Notes under the pieces: generated by a model
Database searches by the model: none
Told to the model about the DNA's origin: nothing
What the model saw: only the letters and a program-made list of their open reading frames with translations
Source: Beroe ovata
Taxonomy: Eukaryota > Ctenophora > Nuda > Beroida > Beroidae
Direction of reading: 5' to 3'
DNA length: 64,000 nt
NCBI GenBank assembly: GCA_946803715.1
Contig: CAMPET010000025.1
Span: 227,246-291,245, forward strand
Program-made: the position numbers and the translations under genes
Part shown: piece after piece, positions 35,381 through 47,034 of the stretch
How positions within the stretch are numbered: position 1 is the first letter of the stretch
How the letters are laid out: each line of letters opens with the position of its first letter

Positions 35381-37024
35381 CTATGGTAGTGTGGACGAGA
35401 AAGCAGTGACAAAACGAATGGCCATCAATCTAAACACAGGAATGGAGTTTTGCTTCCAACTATTATGATTCCATGACCTAATGAAGCATTCTGCATTGAG
35501 CAGACTGAACACGCCACAGTCGAACGCGTTATTTTGGCGTTGAGACTCACCATTGACAAACTGGAATTCTCTCACCTCGAGACTAGGACGTGACCAATGA
35601 ACAGTGGATGAGTGAGAAGCCCTTACATGTTGTCTGAAATTGTTAATGAATTCAATGAGGAAAGCACACCGATCAACTAAGATATGCTCAGGTACATCCC
35701 GACCAGAGTCGAACATGGTCACCGATTTCTGCCCCTCCCGTTGGTCAAGGATGAGCAGATACCAGTGGCCTTCTGCGTTGTCATTGCAGAAGTTCATGAT
35801 AACCTCACTAGCCAAAGGATCTCCTGCAACATTAATGTTGTTAGACACTGCTTGGGTGTTTTCATGAGGCAATGGTTGTGAGTGATGGCCTTCAATGTGA
35901 GTAGTGTTGATGTAATCCGTGATGTAAGTGTTGGGATGGTGCTTGAAGAGGAAGCGTGCATATGGTGAGATGAAGTAAACAGATGGAGCTGATGCGATGG
36001 ATGATGAGAGGTCTCTGAGATACATCCCATAGATGTTCATGAGATCACTGCTGAGCCACTTTTGCCTGGTGTGATTGGCAATGCCGAATGGATCCGGCTG
36101 CAGCTCAATAGCAATGCGTCTCACGAGAGCATCAGACTGGCGATCACAATATGGGATGATTGATGTGTGATAGGTGTTGATCATGGATTCTTGTGACATG
36201 TGTTGAAGTATGGTGGCGCTATCGGGACACAATAAAGCGAGACGCATGATTTCTGTGACACTCTTTGATACGCATATGGGGATGTGAATGAATGATTGTT
36301 GTGATGATTGGTGGTGTTTTGTGGTACTCTTGTGTTTATCCTGCGGACATAAATCATTCTTTACCGAACAAAGTACACTATCTTCAAGATCATACCCTAA
36401 TTTCAAAACTGTTTTTGAAAATCTCAACTGAATATGGCAGTGGAAACACTGTTTGTGATACAAAGCCCTTTGAAACTGCTCTAAAGATTTCAATAACAAA
36501 GACCGAAAAATCTCTACTTCAATATATTGAAGATTCACTCTCACTCCGCTATTTCCTTCAGAGGTATGGAGCTTCCCTTTCAAAAAATTTTTATATACTG
36601 CAATTAAATCATTAACTAAATCTCTACATTCTCCACAAGAAAGATTTTTCCTAGCATAATTTAACAATTTCAATAAATCACCTATGTATTTAATATTGAG
36701 AACAAGAGGCTGTAAGGATTCAGTAGATGGAGTTTCTATATCATCTACAGGAATCGACCCAAGATTACCACGTTTGGTTCCATCCCTGTTTTGATATGAA
36801 ATGTTCACCACCTCCTTTTGATTGCTAGGAATTCTAAGAGATGAACAGTCGGTGCTAACAAATTCAGACAAGAACACAATAGCTTGATTATTCGGTCTCA
36901 GAGTCTTAGAACATTTAACACACTTTTCGGAGCTAGCATTAGAAGCAAATGCATCTTTGAAATACCCCAGGCCCTTCAACACAGTTTTCTTATGACAGTT
37001 CTTANATGGACACAATGGACACAT
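35381..37024 (-). CDS. Ulp1/SENP-type (C48) cysteine protease, mobile-element type
   Basis: A 547-residue frame, possibly the 3' part of the large gene upstream. The C-terminal ~150 residues are a C48 protease: GHWYLLILD (His420), TMFDSG (Asp439), Gln497 and NAFDCGVFSLL (Cys503), i.e. a complete His-Asp-Gln-Cys set, so it is likely active. C48 enzymes process or remove SUMO-like proteins and are often carried by eukaryotic transposable elements. The N-terminus has a Cys/His cluster (MCPLCP-x-KNCHKK, later CVKC) that could bind zinc; one residue there is unknown because of the N at 37005. It lies in the same frame as the upstream 864-codon frame, separated by TAA-GAT-TTG-TAG directly before its ATG. 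GATTTGTAG can serve as a splice acceptor, so the two may be one protein. Confidence 0.8.
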   Translation of the reverse strand: MCPLCPXKNCHKKTVLKGLGYFKDAFASNASSEKCVKCSKTLRPNNQAIVFLSEFVSTDCSSLRIPSNQKEVVNISYQNRDGTKRGNLGSIPVDDIETPSTESLQPLVLNIKYIGDLLKLLNYARKNLSCGECRDLVNDLIAVYKNFLKGKLHTSEGNSGVRVNLQYIEVEIFRSLLLKSLEQFQRALYHKQCFHCHIQLRFSKTVLKLGYDLEDSVLCSVKNDLCPQDKHKSTTKHHQSSQQSFIHIPICVSKSVTEIMRLALLCPDSATILQHMSQESMINTYHTSIIPYCDRQSDALVRRIAIELQPDPFGIANHTRQKWLSSDLMNIYGMYLRDLSSSIASAPSVYFISPYARFLFKHHPNTYITDYINTTHIEGHHSQPLPHENTQAVSNNINVAGDPLASEVIMNFCNDNAEGHWYLLILDQREGQKSVTMFDSGRDVPEHILVDRCAFLIEFINNFRQHVRASHSSTVHWSRPSLEVREFQFVNGESQRQNNAFDCGVFSLLNAECFIRSWNHNSWKQNSIPVFRLMAIRFVTAFSSTLP

Positions 37025-37033
37025 CTACAAATC

Positions 37034-40000
37034 TTATGACCCTTTTGCCAGATTATCAATGTTTTCCATGTTATGAAGCTGTGCACGCACTAGAGGGTTA
37101 TTAGAATTCACGTTCACAAAAGCCTCCCCTATCCATGTCTTCTTACAAGGGGCTGAACACCAACTACAGCATGATTCATTCTGTTTATGATATGATCGTT
37201 TCAACCTCAGAGCAAGTCTTGCAGTGTTAGTGATGTCTATGGATTTGAAATTGATGAGTGCATGTTTGCTACCAAGTTTCCATGTAACACGTGTTCTGGT
37301 ATCCCGCATTTTTTCAAGACACTGATTACAAAGAGTCCTGGCTGCAGCGAGTCTACGAGAATAGTCCAGTACCATGTGCAGCAGTGCAAATTTGAGTTTA
37401 TCTGATGGAAATTTCAGTCCTAATGTCACCCCTATGTCATGATCACTGAGTTCTACAAGATTAATCTGATCATCAGTTTTGCACCATTGCTCGACAATTA
37501 CACCTCTATTCCCCTCACAACTATCATTCACTACGCCTCCACCCGACAATTTACGATTTCTCCCAGAACCAGCCTGTGGTTGAGCGATGTCCATCTCCGG
37601 AACGTCGGACTGATCGTCTTCTGATGATGAGCTGTCTGATAGAGCACACTCGTCTGACGAAGCTGCTGGCGGATCATCTGACACCGTGAAGGAGAGTGCT
37701 GAACTAGACGAGGACAAACATGCCATACTGTCATCAGACATGAAAACATCACTGCTGTCATTGTCATCCTGGAATGCGTTAGAGCAGTGAGGAATATCAG
37801 CAGAGGTCATTGATACTAACTCGTCCGTGCTTGGCGGGTCAGCTGGCTGTGTGGTAGCCTGACTATCATCAATGTCATCAGGCGGGAGTAAATCAATAGG
37901 GTTAGCAGGGATAACTACATCTTTATATAGGGGGTTATTGGCTTTGAGCCAAACTAGAGCGGTATGGATTTTAACTACTGAAACTAGACGCTGCCACACA
38001 GCCCTATCCTTCTTAGGTATACCGTGCAAAACAATGAACTCATCAGGATCTACAAGTTTAGTTGGCCTGTCCCCAAACAATTCCTTAATAGTAGAGTCTA
38101 GAGGAGACATGATGTGAACTGCAAACCCTTTAAGCTTATCCATACGTACACTATATGGTAGATTCGCCCCTACCGCTGAAACCTTGAATATACTCTGGTA
38201 ACACATAGCTATATGAATGAATATTCTCTCAAAATCATTCAAATTCTTAATACAATCGGGAAGTAGCCCAGTATCCATACCATTAATTTTTGATATGGTC
38301 GGAATCTTATCCCTACTGAATTCGACTGAACATGCACGACAAATTTTCAGTCCAATTAGGGTTTTGACTGGTGCCTCACCCCTCACAATCACACGCTCAT
38401 GACAGTTAAGATACCTGAACAAGCTCTGCCATGCTGAGTTGTGAAGACTCCTCCTCCTGGATGTGATGGTCTCGATGTGGGCGTCGTCGACCAGCTTATC
38501 ACAGGAGATGCACGGCGTCCTGGGGAGATTTGAGTTACATTCCTTGTAGAAATCGAGCAAATGTTTCCCATATTTTTGTGCAAGAGTCTGACGGTTAACT
38601 ATAGTATTAGGCCGCTGAACATCAAATATCTTTGTAGGTTTTTCTGGGGGAAGATAATTAAGTAGTTTATACAAGTATGCAAAGTCCCCACATGCAACTG
38701 CTGCATCAAAGTCTGAAATTAATTCGTTAATATTCTTGAGATCACTCAGAATGTCGTACAGCTTCCTAAGATTGTTATAGTGAGGGTATAGTTTCCTGAG
38801 GAGAACGAGTTTTGAGGTGCAGCCATTAATTCCACTAAAACATTCATAGGGATGATTTCTCTTGTCGACAGTTAAAAGGTATGGTTGTGAAGATGCTACA
38901 GTACACTTATTAACATCATCAAGGAAAGTACGGATGTTTTTGCGACTTACCATTTTAGATCCCTCAATCAACTCCAGTATACTTTCTACTTCACCTGGTT
39001 TAGCCGGGATACAATTCTTCACACACGGACTAATAACATCCCCCTCGTCTGGACCTGAATCTACGTGAATGTTTTTAGTTCTTTTTGTTTCAAATTGATA
39101 CTCTGTCATACCCCAACGATAGGAAAATTCTGGGAAATACGGCTCCCACCCCTTGGCATGACATGCATCTCCCAGTGCTGTATTAGTTTTATCCCCCTCA
39201 GCTGATAAGGCTACCTTAGCACAAATTTCCCCACAATAAACATTCAATCGATGGAGGGTATTGTAAACACACTGTACCCATCGATCCCGCCTAAGAAGAA
39301 TATCATCAACTAAGGACCGAGCAAGGAAATTTATCTTAAACCTGTCCCCATACCCATCAAAACTTTTTCCCCCTGAGTAATTTTTCAGTAGATCATCGAT
39401 ATCCCCATACTTGAATAGTGCATTAGAAATAATAGCAATAGCTCGAGTTTTGTACATTATCCTAGTTTTAGACTTGACAAATTTCTTATTCTTGAACAGT
39501 GCGCGGTAACTTCTCTGGTCGCTGTCTGATGGTAGTGAGGGTAGGAAGAGTCGTTTCCTCGAGGTATTGATCAGTCGTTCCGCTTTCTTGTAGGCACCCA
39601 CAACGTACTCAGGAACCTGACCAGTCATGAGGATTACTTATACGACTAAACAATTGTAAATGTATTTTGAATGTTACAGCTGATTAAAAGCATAATCAAG
39701 CGAATAAAGTGTGAACTGTGAGCTGTACTTACATTATGCGATCTGATAGCCTCCATGGCGTCTTTGTTCGAGACTGCAGAACCGGGCTGGTTGTTCTCCT
39801 CCTGCTCAGTCTCCCCACCAGTCTCTCCAGCACAGTCTCCCCGCAGCTTCCCATTCACTGCAGCATGCTTCCCTGCTTTCTTCACTGCCTTCTTGTACCA
39901 CGTCAAGTTTCTTTTGTATTTCTGTTGCCTCATTTTCGCGTTCTTGGACAGATTATACATCTCACGAGTCTTCTTTCCTCTCTCACTGTCTTCGTATCTT

Positions 40001-42868
40001 CTTATAGCACGTCTACTTGCTTCCTGCCACGCCTTCGTCTTCATGTAGTTTTCCATTCCCTTTTTCTGTGCTATCGACCAGCCCTCTGTCTTCATATACT
40101 CCCGCATTGCCCGCTTCTGAGCCTCCATATAACTATCTGTCTTCTTGTATCTGTCAAAAGCTCTTTTCTGTGTTTCCATGTACTTCTCTGACTTTAAATA
40201 CTTTATGACTGCACTAGCATGAACAGATCTCCACTTCTCGGATTTCATATATCTGATCATAGCACGCCTGTGTGGTTCAGCCCGGTTGTCAGTCATTGCA
40301 TACTTTCTCTTCGTCTCTCTCGTTTTCGCTGCTCCACCTGCACTATCTTGATACTTTTTGTTGCTCATAGCAACACTCTCTTTGCCAGCTTGCGTCTTCC
40401 TCCATTTCGCCTTGTATTCTGCTCGGGACTTGGGGGTACTTGAAACATCCGCAGTCTCCTCTGTACACGTGTCATCACTGCCGGACTCGGGAGCTTTTTG
40501 AGGCACGGTTGAAACCCCCCTGGTCTTGATTCTCTTCCCAATGTTGCGAGCCTTGCCTCGTCCTCTACGTCGTCTTTTCTTGGGAGTCTCTGGTACATCA
40601 TCAGAGTCAGACTCCTCTTCACCTCCACCAATCAGCATGGGGCGTGTCCTGTGATATAAGGCTCCGTTTATATGCTATTTATCCACTCTCAAATTGAGAT
40701 TTGGTAGATAGGAAACGTGTGAAAGATATTGGTGCTCAAGAGAGCAAAATCGGGGCCACTGAAATCAAAGTCATAGTTGAGCATTCATGAATGCAATAGT
40801 CAAATGATGATCACTCACAAGTGCGATGATGGAATAAAAGAAGTCTGCTCTGGATCATAGATGTGGCATCCTCTGACTTCATCTGAAAATAGCGATCAAT
40901 TATTTCTATCCAGACTGCAGAGCAGATGCCAGATATTTTTAATTTTATGCAATCATGGGGCGATTATTTCTGAGCTTTCTGTATGACTTTGATAAATCGT
41001 TACTATGATTGTAACGATTTATAGGTTGGTTATCATAAGCTTATATTCATACTTGTTGTGTATTTGCTCTTTGGCGCTGTCTCCCATCCACTAGCATTGC
41101 AACGAGCGGATTTTCCTGCATCAGTCTTCCTCTTCGCGTAATCTCCTAAGACATGTAAAAAGTTAAGAGATTGGTGCTAAATCTATGTTTTGATCAAGAA
41201 AGGGTCGAGATGTCTGCCTGTCCGTTTGCCCGTCACTTTTTATGTATGAAATTGAGTGGGTCACGTGTTAAGTGAGACCCGTATTATATAAAATTGTGAC
41301 GACGGATAGATTATAAATTGTAAGGTTGAGGTAAAAACCTGGGCAGTGAACAAATATTTGGCGCACCAACCTTGATTTGCGACGCTGTGTTTCAGCAGTG
41401 CAGTGGCAGCAGTCACTTCAGCTCTTGTCCCCCTGAACACGAACTTCCTGAATGACCCATGAGTGGGTGGAGCGAGTGTCACCGTGGCCCCGGTATCAAT
41501 CTGGATCCTTTTAATGTTGCGTCCTCCCTGTTTGATCATCACTTCATTAATTTCATCAAATTTGAAATTGGAATATCATTTAACAGTCTCAAGATTTCTC
41601 TGCTTTGGCTATATAATTAGAAGTAAAACTATCTTCAAACTATTACCTTTCCAATTGCAACACCACACAACGTGTCTGACACATTCAAACTCTCCTCAAC
41701 AGATGAACGATTTCCCTTTTCTACACAGTTGATCGAAGCTGATTTCATGCAGAAGGTCTTTCCTGAAGTATATAATCAATGATTGTATCATTCCATACGT
41801 GAGGCATCATCATCAAATGATGATGATTATCGCTAATCATAGATGAACATCGTAGTGATATCATAATCATAACACATTAGAACATAGTAATAGGTACTGA
41901 ACCTGGCGCAGGCACCCCCGCCGACAGGGCCGCAGAGAGGTACACGGGCTCCCTGTCCGGCTCCTCCACCTTCCTCTCCCAGTTCACCGCCTCCGGGTTC
42001 ACCACCTCCTTCTTCCTCGTCTCCACCTCGTAAAAGTTCGGGTTTGGCATCACGTAGTAGTAGCCTGGATCCTCTCTCCCTGTCACGTGGCCCATGGTTG
42101 CGTCCCTGAAAATATAACTTGATTTATTTGCGGGATGTAACCCGTCCTTCTTGAAGAGGTGCATGTTCACCTCCCCATCAGGTCCAACAAATTTGTCATA
42201 CAACCTGATTACCCGGCCCGGATACTCCCTGTGCAGCATACGGTTGAGGGTTGCAGCGTGTTCGTTGGGATGCTTTGTTGTGGGCACATTGTCCCGGGTC
42301 CAGGATTTGCGAGGCAAGACCTCACACACATCCACGGTAGCGTCAGGATTGAGCTCCTGGAGCTCAGCCATGATACCATGGATGTCCGTGACAGTCTCGT
42401 CCTCGTCCGTATACCCCAGGTCATTGGCCCCAACCAAGATCACCACATGGTCCCAATCCCCACTGTACTGCTCACGCTGCCCCCTAACCTGCATAATGTT
42501 CATAAGTTTTGCTTCAATAAGAATGAAATATTTGCTGGGATATATGTCAGGGCTCTTCGAAAGAGAGCCATCCGGCGATAATCATAATCCATTATGATAA
42601 TGTACCTTCTGCAGTAACCGGTGAGACGTGATTCCCGGGTAGGTGAATGTGGACCCGGCCTCAAAACGAATGTGTCTCGAGATCGAGTCTCCTACGAGCA
42701 ATACCTGTCGAATATGCAACTTTATAGCCAATCTATCAGTATCTGAACTAAATACTTTAACTTGATAATGATAATTATCGTTATCGCGCATGCAGTATGC
42801 ATTAGATTTAAGTACTAGAATGGATAGAAAAGACCCACCTTGTGGCTCGGAGGAACAAAAGAGTTCAT
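37034..42868 (-). CDS. SGNH hydrolase - KH - 17-aa repeat - DUF6570-like polyprotein gene
   Basis: Nine exons join with matching phases. 42868-42839 and about 42703-42607: GDSL block (LLVGDSISRH, Ser17). About 42490-41905: GAND and DGLHP blocks, completing an SGNH/GDSL hydrolase. About 41764-41648 and 41527-41387: KH domain with IGKGGRNIKRIQ across the junction. About 41144-41058, 40884-40821. About 40648-39731: acidic stretch, RRRRGRGK, then eight 17-residue basic repeats. About 39612-37034: 860 residues with Cys pairs (C373/C376, C430/C433) and a region (about 430-583) resembling DUF6570, known N-terminal to Helitron-type helicases. It ends in a CSWCSAPC cluster before a stop. No transposase, HUH nuclease or helicase is seen. 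Total about 1,550 residues. Some junctions are inferred; the acceptor before the KH exon is pyrimidine-poor. Mobile-element origin is likely but unproven. Confidence 0.65.
39946..40353 (-). repeat. Eight 17-residue Tyr-led basic repeats
   Basis: Inside the polyprotein, units start with Tyr every 17 residues: YQDS, YAMT, YMKS, YLKS, YKKT, YMKT, YMKT, YEDS. The consensus is Y-x-K-[ST]-x-x-[WY]-x-x-x-[QH]-[KR]-[RK]-A-x-x-[RKN]. The strict period and positive charge suggest a helical nucleic-acid-binding array. Confidence 0.85.
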
Positions 42869-43109
42869 GGTTATTTGTTATTGATTCGGACTTTATCAAG
42901 ATATTAGCTGACAAAGGTATGAGAGTTGTGCTCTGAAAAAAGCAGCAAGTCTGCGACACTGAGAAAAGTTGATAAAGCGATTGGGTCGTTAACACTATAA
43001 TAGTTGTAAACGGAGAGGGAGTAAGGGAGTTAGATACTTCCTTTATACCTACCTTACCTCTGTTGCGTGATGAGTAACGGACTCCAACACGTGACCCATC
43101 CACCCTCAT

Positions 43110-45209
43110 CTCAAGTTTCCGTTCCTCTCCATTAGCATGACCAGACCACGTGTTTCATGTGTAAGATTCCACCTCAGGGCATGGCACAATGCACCAAGAT
43201 GCAATATGCATCAATTAATAAACCTCATCATATCTTGACAATTGACACGCACCAATTAGCATTACTATGCCCACCCAATTTGCGATTTCACCTCCCAAAT
43301 GAGTCAATTTCCTGCTGTTGATGATTTGAAACACTACACGTGATTGTGTGACTCAACAACCCTGAGGGAGATATATCAATTAACTCAATATTCATCACCA
43401 CGCCTTCGATTGACTTATGACGCTTCTCATCATCTATTAGACTCTGGAATGTCATGTTCTCAATACATAAGATCATCTTATCAACTAAATTATATGTGCT
43501 TAAAATTCATTAACGGGTACGTGAAAAAATAATTAAGTTAATTAGGTAACCGTAATTAGAAAATGAGCATAATCGATCCAGTATTATAAATTTCAACAGA
43601 GAAGAATCGAATTACTATGCCCAGCTCAAAAAAACGTGTCTATCAATTTCAGATCATCAGGAGATATAACGCCTAATTAGGTGATAAATTGTGTGTAATT
43701 TTATAGTGTAATTTCATCCAAGTCTGACGTATAAGTCGCGCTATTTTTCATCTCACAGACTTTAGAATAGAAAACGGGCAGATGCTGCGGATAAAAACAA
43801 CCAAATCTATTTGGTTTTGTGAAAAATATCACAATATCACAATTTTGGAGAGTATATTACGTCTCGCTATCAAAAACTATAAGTTTTGACTGAAGCTTGC
43901 CTAATTGGTCAATTATCCAATCAACTTATAGTTGAGATATGAAATGTACCGAAATCATGGGTCATTATACTTATAGCCATCAAAAACCAAGGTATCATAC
44001 CTCGTTTTTCAAACGTGCCTATATGTTTAACATCACGAGATATTGGCCCTAATTAGGCTAATAAACACACACGGATCTCATCAAGTCGGCTCTTCGGGCC
44101 GCCTCGGTGAGAAAATATTTGGGAAAAATATCGCTATTTTTCAGTATATTACGTCTCGCTATCAAAAACTTGAAGTTTTGACTGAAACTTGCCTAACTGG
44201 TCAATTATCCAATTAACTAATTGAGATATGAAATGTACCGAAATCATGGGTCATTATAGCCATCAAGAACCAAGGTATCATACCTCGTTTTTCAAACGTG
44301 CCTATATGTTTTAGATCGCGAGTTATTGGCCCTAATTAGGCTAATAAGGTTGATTTGCTAATTAGATTTACGAATGAAGCGGACCAGTAACATCATATTG
44401 AACGGACAACAACTAAAGCATCGAATCCCGTTTGAAATATCAACATAATTGTATCATATCACATGATATTCACCTTAATTAGGTTGATTAGGTAATTAAG
44501 AGATTGAATTTCCCAAGGAATTAAACCCTCATTAAAACGAAGATATCGTATTGCACCAGTTCAGACCTCTTAACCTTTTATGTCTGGAAATATTCCTTTT
44601 CAATAACATTCCGTCAAAACCGCAAAATTCGCCTTACCTTATCCCAATTATGACGTCATAATTATGACTCAAAATCGACAAATTTCGCTTGTAACCAGTG
44701 AACGGCAAATCGGACACTATTACCGACAACATATCAAGAGATGGTTTCCGCAAACACTCCAGTTCTCTCACATTAAGAGTTACCGTTTTGCTTATTTTTT
44801 GCAAATTTTTCGCTTTGGGGTGATCCAATTAACCTCAATTATCTCCATGATGCTAATGAGTTATATTAACTTCGACCATATGGCTGGAAAGTACAAAAAA
44901 TTTCCTTTCGTTAATATGGCCTCCGTTTTTTCATATTTCATCAGCTTCTCATCGAAATTTGCATCTCAAAATCGCCTTTTTTTGAAAATATCGAAATTAG
45001 AATTTGCTCATTTGTGACGTCATTATGACGTCATCAGAATGTTTCGAAATTAATTTAATGGCCTGTATTAGTAAGCCCTATCTTTCTTCTTTCCATCTCA
45101 GGGTCGGGATATTTTGTATCATCTACGGTTTAGGAGTTATAAATGTTCAAAGAGGGGCCACTTCTGATGTAAAAAGTGTCCTCTATCCATATGTCTCTAT
45201 CTATATATA
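43110..45209. other. AT-rich spacer with tandem 292-bp repeat
   Basis: No gene seen. It contains the direct repeat listed at 43851-44346 and ends at a single N directly before copy 2 of the duplicated segment. Confidence 0.5.
43851..44346. repeat. Two-unit tandem repeat, ~292-bp period
   Basis: 43851-44063 and 44143-44346 match closely from AGTATATTACGTCTCGCTAT to CCTAATTAGGCTAATAA, with small indels. A weaker partial unit may lie at 43626-43690. Confidence 0.85.
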
Positions 45210-45210
45210 N

Positions 45211-47034
45211 ATTGCACATGGGGAATTGGAAGCCGACAAAACCGGATTGTTATGTTGTATGTCAGAGCACAAACATTGAATTCAGAATTGAATCGCATGC
45301 CATCACACCACATATGGTCACTAACCAAATGCTATAGCAATCAATAAATCTCAATTGCTGATCCAAGCCGTAGCATCAGGCATGCCAGGCAAGTAAAGGA
45401 AATTGCTACAATCTGCAAACATGTAAATCGACTTTGGTCAAGACAGAGTGGTTATGTGCCTAGCCTGGCGAACACGGTGGAGATCCTTGCTGTACGGCAT
45501 GTTAAACAAGGAATCGAAACCGTGGGGTTCCGTACAGACCACTCTGTCACAGAAGTTGATAGCCTAATCACATTCTATTCTTGTATTTCAAATTCACTGA
45601 CTCACACAATGCGGGAACAGCTGTCAGCTGACAGCATCTGCATCGCCAAAGTTCCTGCGCTGCGTGACCCAAATACTTTGCCGTTGTGCGTCACGTCTGT
45701 GGTTTTCACGCGACGCGACTTTTTGTAGGATTTTACCCTACCGTCGGTGCGCGCGATTTTCAATCCGCCCCGATAAAATCCCGCCAGCAAGGGTAGGGTG
45801 AAATCCTACAACGCGACTTTTCACTACATCACCAAGTAAAATAAAAGCGCGCAACTTGTGCACAATTGCCAAAAATGCTTCCGCGCTCGCGCGCCTCGGT
45901 CCGGATCGCGCTGCGTGACCCAAATAGTCCGCGCGCGCTGCGCGGCTCCATGTCCAGGCCAGGTTTACGCGCGACTTTTCTGCAGATCAGTGATCTGCAT
46001 GGAAAAGTCGGCCAGATCACCGAGTACGAGTAAAGTGCAACTAGATTTAAAGTTATTTGCTTTTAAAGTTAACTGCTTTTACAGCCAGAATATTAGAAAA
46101 ATTCCCTAAGCTAAAAACTCAGCTGCAGCATTTACATGATACATCATGGCATGGCATTTGGGTGACATGGCATTTTAGAATCAGAGCTGCACTGCAAGAG
46201 TGGAGCGAGCTGAGGTACCTAATTAGCGTAGCGCCGGTGCATGGCACTAGCATAGCCCACTAGCCCAAAACATCGACAGTATACGGATACCCTGGCCCTG
46301 TTACTCTGTTAAATCGCCGGGTCTGATTTAACATGGAACCCAGAACCCTTTCAATGTTTCGGGCTAGTGCGCTATGCTACGCTAGGTACCTCTGATAGTG
46401 ATTCTAAAACATCATGTAATGATCAATGATCATAGCATAATGGTGAACAAATAGATGGCAGATGCAATGCAACTTGACGAGAGAATTAATCGAAATCTAA
46501 TTCTGTAATTATCAAACTATAAAAACGTTAACTTTAAAGGTCTCACTGTTTAAATATAAATCCGTACCTAAATCCGCTTTTTACATCTTGTACTTATTAC
46601 TCAACATACAATTACAAAAAAGTTAATTTTGTATCTACAAAACTGCTATAAACTATTTATTCTGGATTATATTACGAACTCAAAGAATAACCAAACTCAG
46701 TTCAAACTCAAAGTTGCACACCTCAGTGCACCTCAACAACGAATCTTTTTAGTTTATGTTATTCACAAATCTTTATTTAAACTTAACTGTTCATTAGCAT
46801 CAGATGATACCCAGTAACCCATCTCATGCAATATGAAACGAACTTGCATCGAGGATTATTTTGCATGGATTGCAGCAGCCATTTCAACCGCAAGTGGACT
46901 TAAGTGGACATTTCTTCCAAAAAGGCATTGATATTGATAAACAATCGGAGCATGTATTTTACCGGCCACTAATCAACAGTGGTTACCGATAGGAATGCTC
47001 TGAGGAAGTCATTATAAAAGACCTTGCCAGCGGA
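45211..47034. repeat. Duplicated 2-kb segment, copy 2
   Basis: Partner of 32377-34535, starting directly after the N at 45210 and running into the EFCAB6 last exon. It carries extra sequence at 45425-45570 that is shared with 4058-4135, lacks the 78-bp MITE, and has its own copy of the 20-bp-TIR MITE. Confidence 0.9.
45723..45811. mobile_element. Short MITE, 20-bp TIRs, in copy 2
   Basis: Same terminal repeats as 32868-32982 with a shorter centre, flanked by CGCGACTTT at 45714-45722 and 45812-45820. The corresponding site in copy 1 (near 32786-32797, GCGACTTTTCACTA) is empty. Confidence 0.75.

Noticed and set aside
37034-40648. Complete Helitron
   Set aside because: The DUF6570-like region is Helitron-associated, but no HUH Rep motif, no Pif1-type helicase and no terminal hairpin with CTRR are visible.
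43850-44350. CRISPR-like direct repeats
   Set aside because: Two long near-identical units with no short repeat-spacer pattern, in an animal genome.
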